Shown: positions 17,607-26,322 of the stretch, piece after piece
Numbering within the stretch: the first letter of the stretch is position 1
Layout: the number at the start of each line of letters is the position of its first letter
Notes under the pieces: model-generated
The model's input: the letters and a program-made list of their open reading frames with translations, nothing else
What the model was told of the DNA's origin: nothing
The model's database searches: none
Assembly: GCA_029222685.1 (NCBI GenBank)
Contig: JARHVB010000014.1
Span: forward strand, 62,001-126,000
Length of the DNA: 64,000 bases
From: Terripilifer ovatus
Lineage (GTDB): Bacteria; Pseudomonadota; Alphaproteobacteria; Rhizobiales; Beijerinckiaceae
Direction: 5' to 3'
Made by a program: the position numbers and the translations under genes

Positions 17607-18362
17607 TTAACCGCCCTTACCTGTCGCCGCCACGAGCACCGGCGTCGGGCGATACATTTCCGGCAGGATGCGCTTGAGGTTCTCGATCTTCGGCAGGTCG
17701 TTGATGACGATATAAGGGTTGGTCGGATGCTGCGTCAGGTAGTCCTGATGATAGTCCTCGGCGGGATAGAATGGCCGGCCCGGTTCGATCGTCGTGACGA
17801 TTGCTGCGCTGAAAGCGTGCGCCTGATTGAGTTGGGCAATGTAGGACTTCGCCACGCTGGCCTGTTCGGCATTCGTCGGAAAAATGGCTGAGCGATATTG
17901 CGTGCCGACATCCGGCCCCTGGCGGTTGAGTTCAGTCGGATCGTGAGCCACCGAAAAGTAAATCTGCAGAATACGGCCATAGGATATTTTGCGGGGATCG
18001 TAGGTGATCCGCACTGTTTCTGCGTGGCCTGTGGTCCCGGAGCCGATCTTGCGGTATTCGGCGGTTGCCTTGTCGCCGCCGGCGTAGCCCGATACGGCGC
18101 TTGTGACGCCTTCGACATGCTGAAACACGCCCTGCACGCCCCAGAAACATCCGCCTGCAAGGATGGCGACACCTGTCGCCTGGCCCGGCTTTTCATCGAG
18201 CGCGGGCGCCTGAATCTGCTTGCCTTCATCGGCGGACGAGCGAGAGGCCGTCATGCCGAAGGCGCCGAGCAGCAGAACGCCGGCGCCAAAGACGGCCCAG
18301 TTGGCAAGCCTCCGGGTGCGGACGCCCGGTGGTGCATGCTGGCGTTCTTGCGATGCTGACAT
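17607..18362 (-). CDS. msrA: Peptide-methionine (S)-S-oxide reductase, membrane-anchored or exported
   Basis: A 251-residue MsrA that reduces methionine-S-sulfoxide in oxidised proteins. The active-site motif GGCFWG has catalytic Cys72, followed by GYAGG, the GHAETVRITYDP stretch and YHQDYL. A hydrophobic segment at about 21-39 after a basic leader makes this a periplasmic, membrane-anchored or secreted form, longer than the cytosolic enzyme of about 215 residues. No resolving-cysteine pair is obvious at the C-terminus. It is convergent with the TetR gene and probably its own transcript. Confidence 0.93.
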   Translation of the reverse strand: MSASQERQHAPPGVRTRRLANWAVFGAGVLLLGAFGMTASRSSADEGKQIQAPALDEKPGQATGVAILAGGCFWGVQGVFQHVEGVTSAVSGYAGGDKATAEYRKIGSGTTGHAETVRITYDPRKISYGRILQIYFSVAHDPTELNRQGPDVGTQYRSAIFPTNAEQASVAKSYIAQLNQAHAFSAAIVTTIEPGRPFYPAEDYHQDYLTQHPTNPYIVINDLPKIENLKRILPEMYRPTPVLVAATGKGG

Positions 18363-18528
18363 GGCTCTCTCCCAAACCGGTCACGCGGAATGTCTGCAGA
18401 AGATCGCCGGACAAACGCGTCGTGTCAAAACACGGTTTGGCGCTCAGAAGCGTGAGCGTTTTTGATGCCGAAATCATATTTATGTGAAGACTGCGGTGTT
18501 GATGCGGCGCAACATTGTCTGGCGGTTC

Positions 18529-19080
18529 CTATTTAATCCGTGCGGCGATCGCATTCTCTTCCGCCGCGATCGAGGGAGCTTCAGTCAGGTTCCGCGTGAC
18601 GATGCGCAGGAGCGCAAACAGCTCTTTCTGCTGGGCCGAAGTCAGCGATTTGACGGTCAGTTGGGCGTGCCGCGCGGCGACCGGCGCAATCTCCGCGTAG
18701 AGCTTTCGGCCATGCGGCGTGAGATGCACTTCGACAACGCGGCTATCGCGTCGTGACGTCTGGCGCATGACCAGATCATCGCGTTCCATCTGGTCGACAA
18801 CGCGGCTCAGGACCGGTTGGGTGATGAGTGTAAAGTCCACCAGGTCGCTGATCGTGCGACCGTCACGGACGATAAGCGCCATCAACACGCGCCACCGCTG
18901 AACCGTCATCCCGTGGATGCGCAGCCGCTCCAGCAGCCGCTTGTTGAGCAGACTGGTGATGCGATGAAAGTGCGCGGGAAGAAAGTCTTCGGGATTCAGC
19001 GGGGATTGATCCTGCTTTTCAGCGCGGGTACGGACGGGCACAATTTTCCTCCGGCTAGGCGTCTCTTCAGAGTAGAGCAT
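18529..19080 (-). CDS. MarR-family transcriptional regulator
   Basis: A 183-residue winged-helix regulator. The central domain reads MTVQRWRVLMALIVRDGRTISDLVDFTLITQPVLSRVVDQMERDDLVMRQTSRRDSRVVEVHLTPHGRKL, the usual MarR order of helices and wing. GGGGGAGAA precedes the ATG. It lies between msrA (same strand) and phnF (same strand, 30 bp upstream), but a shared function is not evident. Cysteine is absent, so thiol-based redox sensing like OhrR is unlikely. Confidence 0.85.
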   Translation of the reverse strand: MLYSEETPSRRKIVPVRTRAEKQDQSPLNPEDFLPAHFHRITSLLNKRLLERLRIHGMTVQRWRVLMALIVRDGRTISDLVDFTLITQPVLSRVVDQMERDDLVMRQTSRRDSRVVEVHLTPHGRKLYAEIAPVAARHAQLTVKSLTSAQQKELFALLRIVTRNLTEAPSIAAEENAIAARIK

Positions 19081-19110
19081 TTCTCCCCCTGATCGCGGTC
19101 GGAATTAAGA

Positions 19111-19899
19111 TTATTCGCCGGCCCGCATCGTATCGATCACAAGCTCAACCCGGTCGGCCGGAAAGCGCGTGAATGAAAATTGGATGGGAGCGCCATCCGG
19201 ATCGACATTCAGCGCCCGGGTGACAAGAACAATAGCGCCAGGCGATAGCTGCAGTTCATTCGTATCCGCTTCATCGGCGTGACGCGCCTCGACGCCGGTG
19301 GAGGCGCGCAGATAGTCATTGACGCCAAGGAGGGCGAGCGAGGCCGTGATCGATTTTGTTTCGCGATAGGTCTCGACGATCGTCGGAAAGCGCGTTGCGC
19401 TGAACCATGACGTAGCGCGCGAAATCGGCATGCCGTCGGCCTTGCCGAGCGTTTCAAGCCGCAGCACGTCCTCGCCCGTGCCGAGGCCGAGTGCTTCCGC
19501 CACCTGCGAGGACGCCGGTTCCTGGCCATGATCCAGAAGTTCGGACTGCCTGTCGCGCGCCTGCCCGTCGAACCCGGCCGAGAAGCGCGTGCGTGCTCCG
19601 ATGGGATAGACCAGACGCTTGCGGCGGCGCACGAACGTGCCGCGACCCTGCACCGAATGCAGCACGCCTTCATGGGCCAACGCCGAAATTGCCGCCCGAA
19701 CCGTGTGGCGATTGACGCCGAAGCTCAGCGCAAGCTCGCTTTCCGGCGGCAGCCGGCCGGTCTCGTCGGCAAGATCATTGGCAAGACCGGCGCGAATGCC
19801 GTCGGCGATCTGGCGCCACAGGGCCACACCAACCCCGCGTTGCAAGCCTGCTCTCTGCAGATCCTCTTTCGGCAGTTTCCACTCCTTCACCAGCGTCAT
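19111..19899 (-). CDS. phnF: Phosphonate metabolism regulator PhnF (GntR family, HutC/UTRA type)
   Basis: A 262-residue GntR repressor. The winged helix includes GRLPPESELALSFGVNRHTVRAAISALAHEGVLHSVQGRGTFV (about 48-90), followed by a UTRA effector domain with the PhnF-type sequence IGARTRFSAGF. It is divergent from phnG, and the 77-bp gap holds overlapping inverted repeats that are the likely operator. PhnF proteins repress C-P lyase genes when phosphate is plentiful or ligand is absent. A second protein of this type is encoded at 42266-42991. Confidence 0.92.
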   Translation of the reverse strand: MTLVKEWKLPKEDLQRAGLQRGVGVALWRQIADGIRAGLANDLADETGRLPPESELALSFGVNRHTVRAAISALAHEGVLHSVQGRGTFVRRRKRLVYPIGARTRFSAGFDGQARDRQSELLDHGQEPASSQVAEALGLGTGEDVLRLETLGKADGMPISRATSWFSATRFPTIVETYRETKSITASLALLGVNDYLRASTGVEARHADEADTNELQLSPGAIVLVTRALNVDPDGAPIQFSFTRFPADRVELVIDTMRAGE

Positions 19900-19937
19900 C
19901 TGAGCGTCATCCAGACTCGGTATGAAGGAGTTAACTT

Positions 19938-19963
19938 ATCTAGTTGTCTAGATCAATAGACAA
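19938..19963. promoter_or_regulatory. PhnF operator candidate in the phnF/phnG gap
   Basis: Two overlapping inverted repeats: ATCTAG-TTGT-CTAGAT (19938-19953) and TTGTCTA-N6-TAGACAA (19944-19963). The shared TGTCTAGA core reappears in the 22-bp palindrome at 42138-42159 beside the second PhnF-type regulator. It ends 13 bp before the phnG start, a position where a bound repressor blocks transcription. Confidence 0.65.
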
Positions 19964-19976
19964 ATTTGGAGTCGCC

Positions 19977-20447
19977 GTGAGCTTCGAAACCATTCCCCAG
20001 ACCTTGCCGATGGCGCGAAGGGACCGTATGGCGGTGCTGGCGCGCAGCAATGCCGGCAGCCTGCAGGACTTGTGGGCCTTGCTCGGCCTGAAGCCTGGTT
20101 GCACGCCTCTGCGCGGTCCCGAATCCGGCCTCGTCATGCTGCGCGGCCGGGTCGGCAGTTCCGGCGAGGCGTTCAATGTCGGTGAAGCGACCGTCACCCG
20201 CGCCAGCGTCAAGCTGGACAACGGCACCGTCGGCCACGCCATAGCGCTCGGCCGCGACAGGGAGAAAGCGCGGCTCTGCGCCCTCATCGACGCGCTGTGC
20301 CAGGACGTCGACACCGCCGCACGCATCGATGCCGAACTGATCGTACCGATCAAATGCGAACTTGATGACGCCGACGAAAAGCGCCGCCGGCAAACGGCCG
20401 CCACGCGCGTCGACTTTTTCACCATGGTCCGTGGAGAAGATCGATGA
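19977..20447 (+). CDS. phnG: C-P lyase subunit PhnG
   Basis: A 156-residue subunit of the PhnGHIJ core complex, which with PhnI transfers the phosphonate to the ribose of ATP. Recognised by RDRMAVLARS and GEATVTRASVKLDNGTVGHAIALGRDREKARLCALIDAL, the PhnG core. The GTG at 19977 is chosen because GGAG lies 5-6 nt upstream and because an earlier in-frame start would fall inside the operator. It overlaps phnH by 4 nt. Confidence 0.93.
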   Translation: MSFETIPQTLPMARRDRMAVLARSNAGSLQDLWALLGLKPGCTPLRGPESGLVMLRGRVGSSGEAFNVGEATVTRASVKLDNGTVGHAIALGRDREKARLCALIDALCQDVDTAARIDAELIVPIKCELDDADEKRRRQTAATRVDFFTMVRGEDR

Positions 20448-21058
20448 TGGGCGCGCCAGCAGCGGCACTTGAAGGCGGCTTCGCCGATCCTGTTCTTGAT
20501 GCTCAATCCGTATTCCGCACCATCATGGATGCAATGGCGCGACCCGGCAGCGTGCTTGCGATGAAACCGCTCGTCGTACCGCCTGCTCCGCTCGGGTCAG
20601 CGGCCGGCGCCGTCGCCTGCACGCTGATCGATGCAGATACGCCATTCTGGCTCGACCCAATGCTGAGCGCGCATGGGACGCTCGGCGCCTGGCTGGGCTT
20701 CCATACCGGCGCCAGTGCCGCGAGCGTCCCGGGCTCCTCGCATTTCGCCCTGATCGGCGATCCGATGGCGATGTTGCCGCTCGACCAGTTTGCACAAGGG
20801 TCACAGGACTATCCGGACCAGTCGACGACGCTGATCCTGCAATTGCAAAGCCTCTCCGAGGGCGCCCCGCTCACCTTCGAAGGTCCCGGCATCAAAGGGC
20901 GCAGCACCATTGCGCCGAAGGGTTTGGCAGCGGATTTCGCCCGTCAATGGCGCGACAACGCAAAGCGTTTCCCGCGCGGCGTCGATCTCATCCTGACGGG
21001 CACTGATGCCATTGCCTGCCTGCCGCGCACGGCGCGTCTCATCCAGGCGGAGAACTGA
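20444..21058 (+). CDS. phnH: C-P lyase subunit PhnH
   Basis: A 204-residue structural subunit of the C-P lyase core complex. Features: GFADPVLDAQSVFRTIMDAMARPGSV at the N-terminus, DADTPFWLDP, and the C-terminal PRGVDLILT-G-DAIACLPRTARL typical of PhnH. It overlaps phnG by 4 nt and is followed by phnI after 3 nt, so translation is coupled. Confidence 0.93.
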   Translation: MMGAPAAALEGGFADPVLDAQSVFRTIMDAMARPGSVLAMKPLVVPPAPLGSAAGAVACTLIDADTPFWLDPMLSAHGTLGAWLGFHTGASAASVPGSSHFALIGDPMAMLPLDQFAQGSQDYPDQSTTLILQLQSLSEGAPLTFEGPGIKGRSTIAPKGLAADFARQWRDNAKRFPRGVDLILTGTDAIACLPRTARLIQAEN

Positions 21059-21061
21059 GCC

Positions 21062-22159
21062 ATGTATGTTGCAGTCAAAGGCGGCGAAGCCGCGATCGAC
21101 AATGCGCACCGGCTTCTGGCCGACCGCAGGCGCGGCGACCGCGACGTGCCGGCGCTCACCCTCGATCAGATCGCCGAACAGTTGGCGCTCGGCGTCGACC
21201 GGGTGATGAGCGAGGGCTCGCTTTACGATCGCCGGCTGGCGGCGCTCGCCATCAAGCAGGCGCGCGGCGATCTGATCGAAGCGATCTTCCTGCTGCGGGC
21301 CTATCGCACGACCTTGCCGCGCTTCGGCTACAGCGAACCGGTCGACACCGGCGCCATGCTGGTCGAGCGGCGCATCTCGGCCTGCTACAAGGATCTGCCC
21401 GGCGGGCAATTGCTTGGCCCCACCTTCGACTATACGCACCGCCTGCTCGATGAAGTCCTCGACGGCGACCCCGCGGTGGACGTGGGACTGCAGCGAACCG
21501 ACGCGCAGGAACCGGCCACGCATATTGCCGACATTCTCGGCGCCGAAGGCCTCATCGAGGAAGACGCGCCTGCTGCCGCCAGCGAACCCGGCGACATCAA
21601 CCAGACGCCGATGGAATTTCCGCTCTCGCGCGCCACGCGGCTGCAGGCCCTGTCGCGTGGCGACGAAGGTTTTCTGCTGGCGCTGGGCTATTCAACCCAG
21701 CGCGGCTATGCCCGCTCGCATCCTTTCGCCGGCGAAATCCGTATCGGCGAAGTCGACGTCGAACTCTTCGTGCCGGAACTCGGCTTCGCCGTGCCGGTCG
21801 GCCGCGTGCAACTGACCGAATGCCAGATGGTCAACCAGTTCAAGGGCTCCGCCAAGGTGCCACCGCAGTTCACGCGCGGCTATGGCCTCGTCTTCGGCCA
21901 GTCGGAACGCAAGGCGATGGCCGTGGCGCTGTGCGACCGCGCGCTTCGCGCCGAGGAGCTGGGCGAAGAGGTTGTCGCGCCGCCGCAAGACCAGGAGTTC
22001 GTGATCTCGCATTGCGACAACGTGCAGGCGACCGGCTTCGTCGAGCATCTGAAGCTGCCGCACTATGTCGACTTCCAGGCGGAACTCGGCCTGGTGCGCA
22101 ACATGCGCGCCGAGCACGAAGCGATGAGCGGCTCCGAAGCCAGAGAGGCCGCGGAATGA
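21062..22159 (+). CDS. phnI: C-P lyase subunit PhnI (nucleosidase/phosphonate transfer)
   Basis: A 365-residue core subunit; PhnI with PhnG, H and L makes alpha-D-ribose-1-methylphosphonate-5-triphosphate from ATP and methylphosphonate. The start MYVAVKGGEAAIDNAH and the motifs TLPRFGYSEPVDT, RISACYKDLPGGQLLGPTFDYTHRLLD and ESERKAMAVALCDRAL-like C-terminal sequence are those of PhnI. It overlaps phnJ by 4 nt. Confidence 0.95.
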   Translation: MYVAVKGGEAAIDNAHRLLADRRRGDRDVPALTLDQIAEQLALGVDRVMSEGSLYDRRLAALAIKQARGDLIEAIFLLRAYRTTLPRFGYSEPVDTGAMLVERRISACYKDLPGGQLLGPTFDYTHRLLDEVLDGDPAVDVGLQRTDAQEPATHIADILGAEGLIEEDAPAAASEPGDINQTPMEFPLSRATRLQALSRGDEGFLLALGYSTQRGYARSHPFAGEIRIGEVDVELFVPELGFAVPVGRVQLTECQMVNQFKGSAKVPPQFTRGYGLVFGQSERKAMAVALCDRALRAEELGEEVVAPPQDQEFVISHCDNVQATGFVEHLKLPHYVDFQAELGLVRNMRAEHEAMSGSEAREAAE

Positions 22160-23031
22160 ACGCGCAGCAGCGAACTTCCACTTACAACTTTGCCTATCTC
22201 GACGAGCAGACCAAGCGCATGATCCGGCGCGCCATTTTGAAGGCCATCGCGATCCCCGGCTACCAGGTTCCCTTCGCCAGCCGCGAAATGCCGATGCCCT
22301 ACGGCTGGGGCACCGGCGGCGTGCAGGTGACGGCGGCGATCCTCGGACCCAACGACGTGCTGAAGGTCATCGACCAGGGCGCCGACGATACGACCAATGC
22401 GGTGTCGATCCGCAAGTTCTTCGAGCGCGTGGCCGGTATCGCGACGACGACGAAGACATCCCACGCCACCATCATCCAGACCCGCCACCGCATTCCGGAA
22501 GTGCCGCTCACTGCCGGCCAGGTGCTGGTCTATCAGGTGCCGAACCCCGAGCCGCTGCGCTTTCTGGAGCCGCGCGAGACCGAGACCCGCAAGATGCATG
22601 CGCTCGAAGAATACGGCCTCATGCATGTGAAACTCTATGAAGACATCGCCCGCAACGGACACATCGCCACCACCTACGCCTATCCGGTGAAGATCGAAGG
22701 TCGTTATGTGATGGACCCTTCGCCAACACCGAAATTCGACAATCCGAAGATGCATATGTCGGACGCGCTGCAATTGTTCGGTGCCGGGCGCGAAAAACGC
22801 ATCTATGCGCTGCCGCCGCATACGCAGGTCGTCAGCCTCGACTTCGAAGACCATCCTTTCGAGGTCCAGCGCTTCGACAAGCCCTGTGCGCTGTGCGGGG
22901 CCGAGCAGGTCTATCTGGACGAGGTCATTCTCGATGATCGGGGCAACCGGATGTTCGTGTGCTCTGATACCGATCACTGCGAAAGCAGGCGGGCCAAAGG
23001 GTATCGTGGCGAGTTGGGAGGCGCGCAATGA
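22156..23031 (+). CDS. phnJ: C-P lyase catalytic subunit PhnJ (radical SAM)
   Basis: A 291-residue radical-SAM enzyme that breaks the C-P bond of ribosyl-5-phospho-1-phosphonate. It has the AIPGYQVPF segment with the glycyl-radical Gly35 (Gly32 in E. coli) and the cysteine cluster at Cys244, Cys247, Cys269 and Cys275, matching the four essential cysteines of E. coli PhnJ (CxxC, then two more). The ATG at 22156 overlaps the phnI stop. All core residues are intact, so the complex should be active. Confidence 0.96.
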   Translation: MNAQQRTSTYNFAYLDEQTKRMIRRAILKAIAIPGYQVPFASREMPMPYGWGTGGVQVTAAILGPNDVLKVIDQGADDTTNAVSIRKFFERVAGIATTTKTSHATIIQTRHRIPEVPLTAGQVLVYQVPNPEPLRFLEPRETETRKMHALEEYGLMHVKLYEDIARNGHIATTYAYPVKIEGRYVMDPSPTPKFDNPKMHMSDALQLFGAGREKRIYALPPHTQVVSLDFEDHPFEVQRFDKPCALCGAEQVYLDEVILDDRGNRMFVCSDTDHCESRRAKGYRGELGGAQ

Positions 23032-23846
23032 ACATCGCCGCACCCCAGGCCAGCGCGCTGCAGGACGACAGCATCGAGCAACCCCTCCTGTCGGTTCGTT
23101 CGCTCACCAGATATTACGGTACCCGCATCGGTTGCGCCGACATCTCCTTCGACATCTGGCCGGGCGAAGTGCTGGCCATCGTCGGCGAATCGGGCTCCGG
23201 CAAGACGACCCTACTCAACTGCATTTCGACACGGCTGCCGCCGACATCAGGTACCGTCTCCTACAGCATGCGCGACGGCGTGTTGCATGATCTCTTCAAG
23301 CTGCGGGAAGCCGATCGGCGCTTCCTGCTGCGCACCGATTGGGGCTTCGTCCACCAGAACCCGGCCGACGGCCTGCGCATGGCCGCCTCAGCCGGCGCCA
23401 ATGTCGGCGAGCGGCTGATGGCCGTGGGCGACCGTCATTACGGCCACATCCGCGAAACGGCGATCGACTGGCTCGACAGGGTCGAGATCGACGCCGGCCG
23501 CATCGACGACCAGCCGCGCGCCTTTTCCGGCGGCATGCGCCAGCGCCTGCAGATCGCGCGCAACCTCGTCACCGCGCCGCGTCTGGTCTTCATGGATGAA
23601 CCGACCGGCGGGCTCGATGTCTCGGTGCAGGCACGCCTGCTCGACCTCTTGCGCGGGCTGGTCAACGACCTCGGCCTCGCCGTCATCATCGTCACCCATG
23701 ATCTCGCCGTTGCACGGCTGCTGTCGCATCGCATGATCGTGATGAAGGACGGGCGCGTGGTCGAACAGGGACTGACGGATCGGCTACTCGACGATCCCCA
23801 GGCGCCTTACACGCAGCTCCTCGTTTCTTCGATCTTGCAGGGCTGA
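23028..23846 (+). CDS. phnK: C-P lyase ATP-binding protein PhnK
   Basis: A 272-residue ABC-type ATPase that docks on the C-P lyase core rather than on a permease. Walker A is GESGSGKT (53-60), the signature FSGGMRQRLQ, Walker B LVFMDEPTGGLDV. The sequence matches oligopeptide-transporter ATPases in overall form, as PhnK does. Overlaps phnJ by 4 nt. Confidence 0.93.
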   Translation: MNIAAPQASALQDDSIEQPLLSVRSLTRYYGTRIGCADISFDIWPGEVLAIVGESGSGKTTLLNCISTRLPPTSGTVSYSMRDGVLHDLFKLREADRRFLLRTDWGFVHQNPADGLRMAASAGANVGERLMAVGDRHYGHIRETAIDWLDRVEIDAGRIDDQPRAFSGGMRQRLQIARNLVTAPRLVFMDEPTGGLDVSVQARLLDLLRGLVNDLGLAVIIVTHDLAVARLLSHRMIVMKDGRVVEQGLTDRLLDDPQAPYTQLLVSSILQG

Positions 23847-23850
23847 CCAT

Positions 23851-24564
23851 ATGTCCAAACCTCACGCTCTCATTGTGTCCGGTCTCGCCAAGAGCTTCAC
23901 GATGCATCTGCGCGGCGACATCGAACTGCCCGTCATCAGCGGCGCCGATTTCGTCCTGACATGCGGCCAATGCGCCGTCCTCGGCGGCCCTTCGGGCGCC
24001 GGCAAGAGTTCCATTCTCAAAATGCTCTACGGTAATTATGCCGTGAATGCCGGCAGCATTGTTGTGCGCCATCGCGGCAGGGAGACCGACCTGGCGGGTG
24101 CCGAGCCGCGCAAGATACTTGAAATCCGGCGCGAGACGATCGGCTATGTCAGCCAGTTCCTGAGAGTCATGCCGCGGGTTAGCGCGCTCGATGTCGTTGC
24201 CGAACCGCTGGTCTTCAGCGGCGCCGGCCGCGAGGAGGCCGCCCGGCGCGCCGCCGGTCTGCTGCAACGCCTCAACCTGCCGGAACGGCTCTGGGCCCTG
24301 CCGCCGGCGACATTCTCCGGTGGCGAGCAGCAGCGCATCAACATCGCGCGCGGCTTCATCACCGATCATTCCATCCTGCTGCTCGATGAGCCGACGGCCT
24401 CGCTCGACGCCGCCAACCGCGCCGTGGTGCTGCAGATGATCGCCGAGAAGAAGGCCGCGGGCGTCGCCCTGCTCGGCATCTTCCACGATGCCGATGTGCG
24501 CGATGCGGTCGCCGATACGATCATCGACGTCACCGGTTTCGCTCCAGACAGAAGGGCTGCCTGA
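23851..24564 (+). CDS. phnL: C-P lyase ATP-binding protein PhnL
   Basis: A 237-residue ABC ATPase needed with PhnGHI for the first step of C-P lyase. Walker A is GPSGAGKS (46-53), the signature [10 protein letters not shown], Walker [13 protein letters not shown]. The N-terminal stretch [20 protein letters not shown] is typical of PhnL. It starts 4 nt after phnK and is followed after 2 nt by the acetyltransferase gene. Confidence 0.93.
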   Translation: MSKPHALIVSGLAKSFTMHLRGDIELPVISGADFVLTCGQCAVLGGPSGAGKSSILKMLYGNYAVNAGSIVVRHRGRETDLAGAEPRKILEIRRETIGYVSQFLRVMPRVSALDVVAEPLVFSGAGREEAARRAAGLLQRLNLPERLWALPPATFSGGEQQRINIARGFITDHSILLLDEPTASLDAANRAVVLQMIAEKKAAGVALLGIFHDADVRDAVADTIIDVTGFAPDRRAA

Positions 24565-24566
24565 TC

Positions 24567-25265
24567 ATGCCGCGTCTTTCGCAAACGCCCTGCATCCATC
24601 CCACCGCTCGTCTCGAGAACTGCCGGCTCGGTCGCTATACCGAAGTGGCGGAAGGCGGCCGGCTCGTCGAAACCGAGCTCGGTGACTATTCCTATGTGAT
24701 GGAGAACTGCCAGAGCTGGTGCGCCAGCATCGGCAAGTTCGCCAACATCGCCGCCTCGGTGCGCATCAACGCGACCCATCACCCGATGTCGCGCGCCACG
24801 CAGCATCATTTCACCTACCGCGCCTCGGACTATTTCGAAGATGCGCAACACGAACAGGATTTCTTCGCCGCCCGGCGCGCCAGGCGGGTCACGATCGGCC
24901 ATGACACGTGGATCGGACATGGCGTCACCATCCTGCCCGGCGTGACCATCGGCAACGGCGCCGTGGTCGGCGCCGGCGCGGTCGTCACCAAGGATGTCGC
25001 TCCCTACGCCGTTGTCGGCGGCGTGCCGGCCAAACCGATCCGCGAACGCTTTCCAGGCCCGATTGCAGAGCGAATGCAGGCCCTCGCCTGGTGGGACTGG
25101 GACCATGGCCGCCTGCGCTCGGCGCTCGACGATTTTCGCGATCTCAGCGCCGACGAATTCATCGAACGCTACGAAAACGGTGCATCACGCGCGCGCCCTG
25201 TGAACGATCATGGAACTGACATAACGCCGACAACTGCCCGTCATGTGGCGGGATTAGCCGAGTAA
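24567..25265 (+). CDS. Phosphonate-associated left-handed beta-helix acetyltransferase
   Basis: A 232-residue hexapeptide-repeat acyltransferase of the kind found inside many C-P lyase operons (related to chloramphenicol/xenobiotic acetyltransferases). Repeats are seen in two blocks (about 12-60 and 107-150: [33 protein letters not shown]), followed by [16 protein letters not shown]. It may acetylate aminoalkylphosphonates, the role of PhnO in E. coli, which is missing here. This is inference from context. Confidence 0.85.
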   Translation: MPRLSQTPCIHPTARLENCRLGRYTEVAEGGRLVETELGDYSYVMENCQSWCASIGKFANIAASVRINATHHPMSRATQHHFTYRASDYFEDAQHEQDFFAARRARRVTIGHDTWIGHGVTILPGVTIGNGAVVGAGAVVTKDVAPYAVVGGVPAKPIRERFPGPIAERMQALAWWDWDHGRLRSALDDFRDLSADEFIERYENGASRARPVNDHGTDITPTTARHVAGLAE

Positions 25266-25383
25266 GGATCCTGGCTCGACTGGCCGGAATTCGCTCGTCT
25301 TACGGCGATAGCCGCGGTCAGGAAATCTCACCGCTTAGAACAAAGTCTTCGAAGCACGCACGAAGTCTTTAGAGCCCAAACCT

Positions 25384-25430
25384 CCGAATTAGGCTTCCGA
25401 ATTAAGCCTCCGAATTGAGCCTTTCGAATT
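25384..25430. repeat. Four short tandem repeats (13-bp period) upstream of phnC
   Basis: The unit (T)CCGAATTNRGCC begins its CCGAATT core at 25384, 25397 and 25410, with a fourth, variant copy (TCGAATT) at 25424. It ends 19 bp before the phnC start in the 184-bp gap after the acetyltransferase, which otherwise holds no gene. It might be a regulator-binding array or a simple slippage product. Confidence 0.6.
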
Positions 25431-25449
25431 TCAGCCAGGGAACGACATT

Positions 25450-26295
25450 ATGGACGCAATCTCCATTCGTAATCTGTCGAAGACCTTCGGCAAGAAGGTC
25501 GCGCTGGACAATATCAGCCTCGACATCAAGCAGGGCGAAATGGTCGCGCTGATCGGCGCATCGGGCTCCGGCAAAAGCACGCTGATCCGCCACATCTGCG
25601 GCCTCGAAACCGCCCAGAGCGGGCACAGCACGATCGAGGTTCTCGGCAATCCGATCCAGCGCGATGGCCGGCTGGCTTCGCGCGCCCGTGAGATGCGCAG
25701 GAACATCGGCGTGATCTTCCAGCAATTCAACCTGGTCAGCCGGCTTTCGGTTCTCTCCAACGTCCTGCTCGGCAACCTCGGCCGCATTCCGCTCTGGCGC
25801 GGGACGCTGGGGCTTTTCACAGCCGAAGAAAAGCGCCTCGCCCGCGAAGCGCTGGCCCGCGTCGGCATTCCCGAAGTCGCCTGGCAGCGCGCCTCGACGC
25901 TCTCGGGCGGCCAGCAGCAACGCGCGGCGATCGCCCGCACCCTGGTGCAGCGCTCCAACATCCTGATCGCCGACGAACCCATCGCCTCGCTCGACCCTTC
26001 CTCGGCAAGGCGCATCATGGAAGTCCTGGCGACGATCAACCGCGACGAGAAGATCACCTGCATCGTGTCGCTGCACCAGGTCGAATATGCGCGGCGCTAT
26101 TGTCCGCGCACGATCGCGCTGCGTGACGGAAAGGTCGTGTTCGACGGTCCCTCCAGTGCACTGACCAACCAGTCACTGATGGAGCTTTATGGAGCGGGTT
26201 CGGAAGAACTCATTCCCGATACCGCTCCGGCATTCGTCATGCCGGAGCGCTTCCACCAGCCGCACGACGGCATCAGCATACTCGCCACCGCCTAG
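25450..26295 (+). CDS. phnC: Phosphonate ABC transporter ATP-binding protein PhnC
   Basis: A 281-residue ATPase that powers phosphonate import with PhnD and PhnE. Walker A is GASGSGKS (36-43), the signature LSGGQQQRAA, Walker B ILIADEPIASLDP, and the PhnC-type helix FQQFNLVSRLSVLSNVLLGNLGRI. It opens the second half of the regulon after a 184-bp gap, so it may have its own promoter. It is followed by phnD after 27 bp. Confidence 0.95.
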   Translation: MDAISIRNLSKTFGKKVALDNISLDIKQGEMVALIGASGSGKSTLIRHICGLETAQSGHSTIEVLGNPIQRDGRLASRAREMRRNIGVIFQQFNLVSRLSVLSNVLLGNLGRIPLWRGTLGLFTAEEKRLAREALARVGIPEVAWQRASTLSGGQQQRAAIARTLVQRSNILIADEPIASLDPSSARRIMEVLATINRDEKITCIVSLHQVEYARRYCPRTIALRDGKVVFDGPSSALTNQSLMELYGAGSEELIPDTAPAFVMPERFHQPHDGISILATA

Positions 26296-26322
26296 ACCTC
26301 CTCTCAACCCGGAACCAGAACC

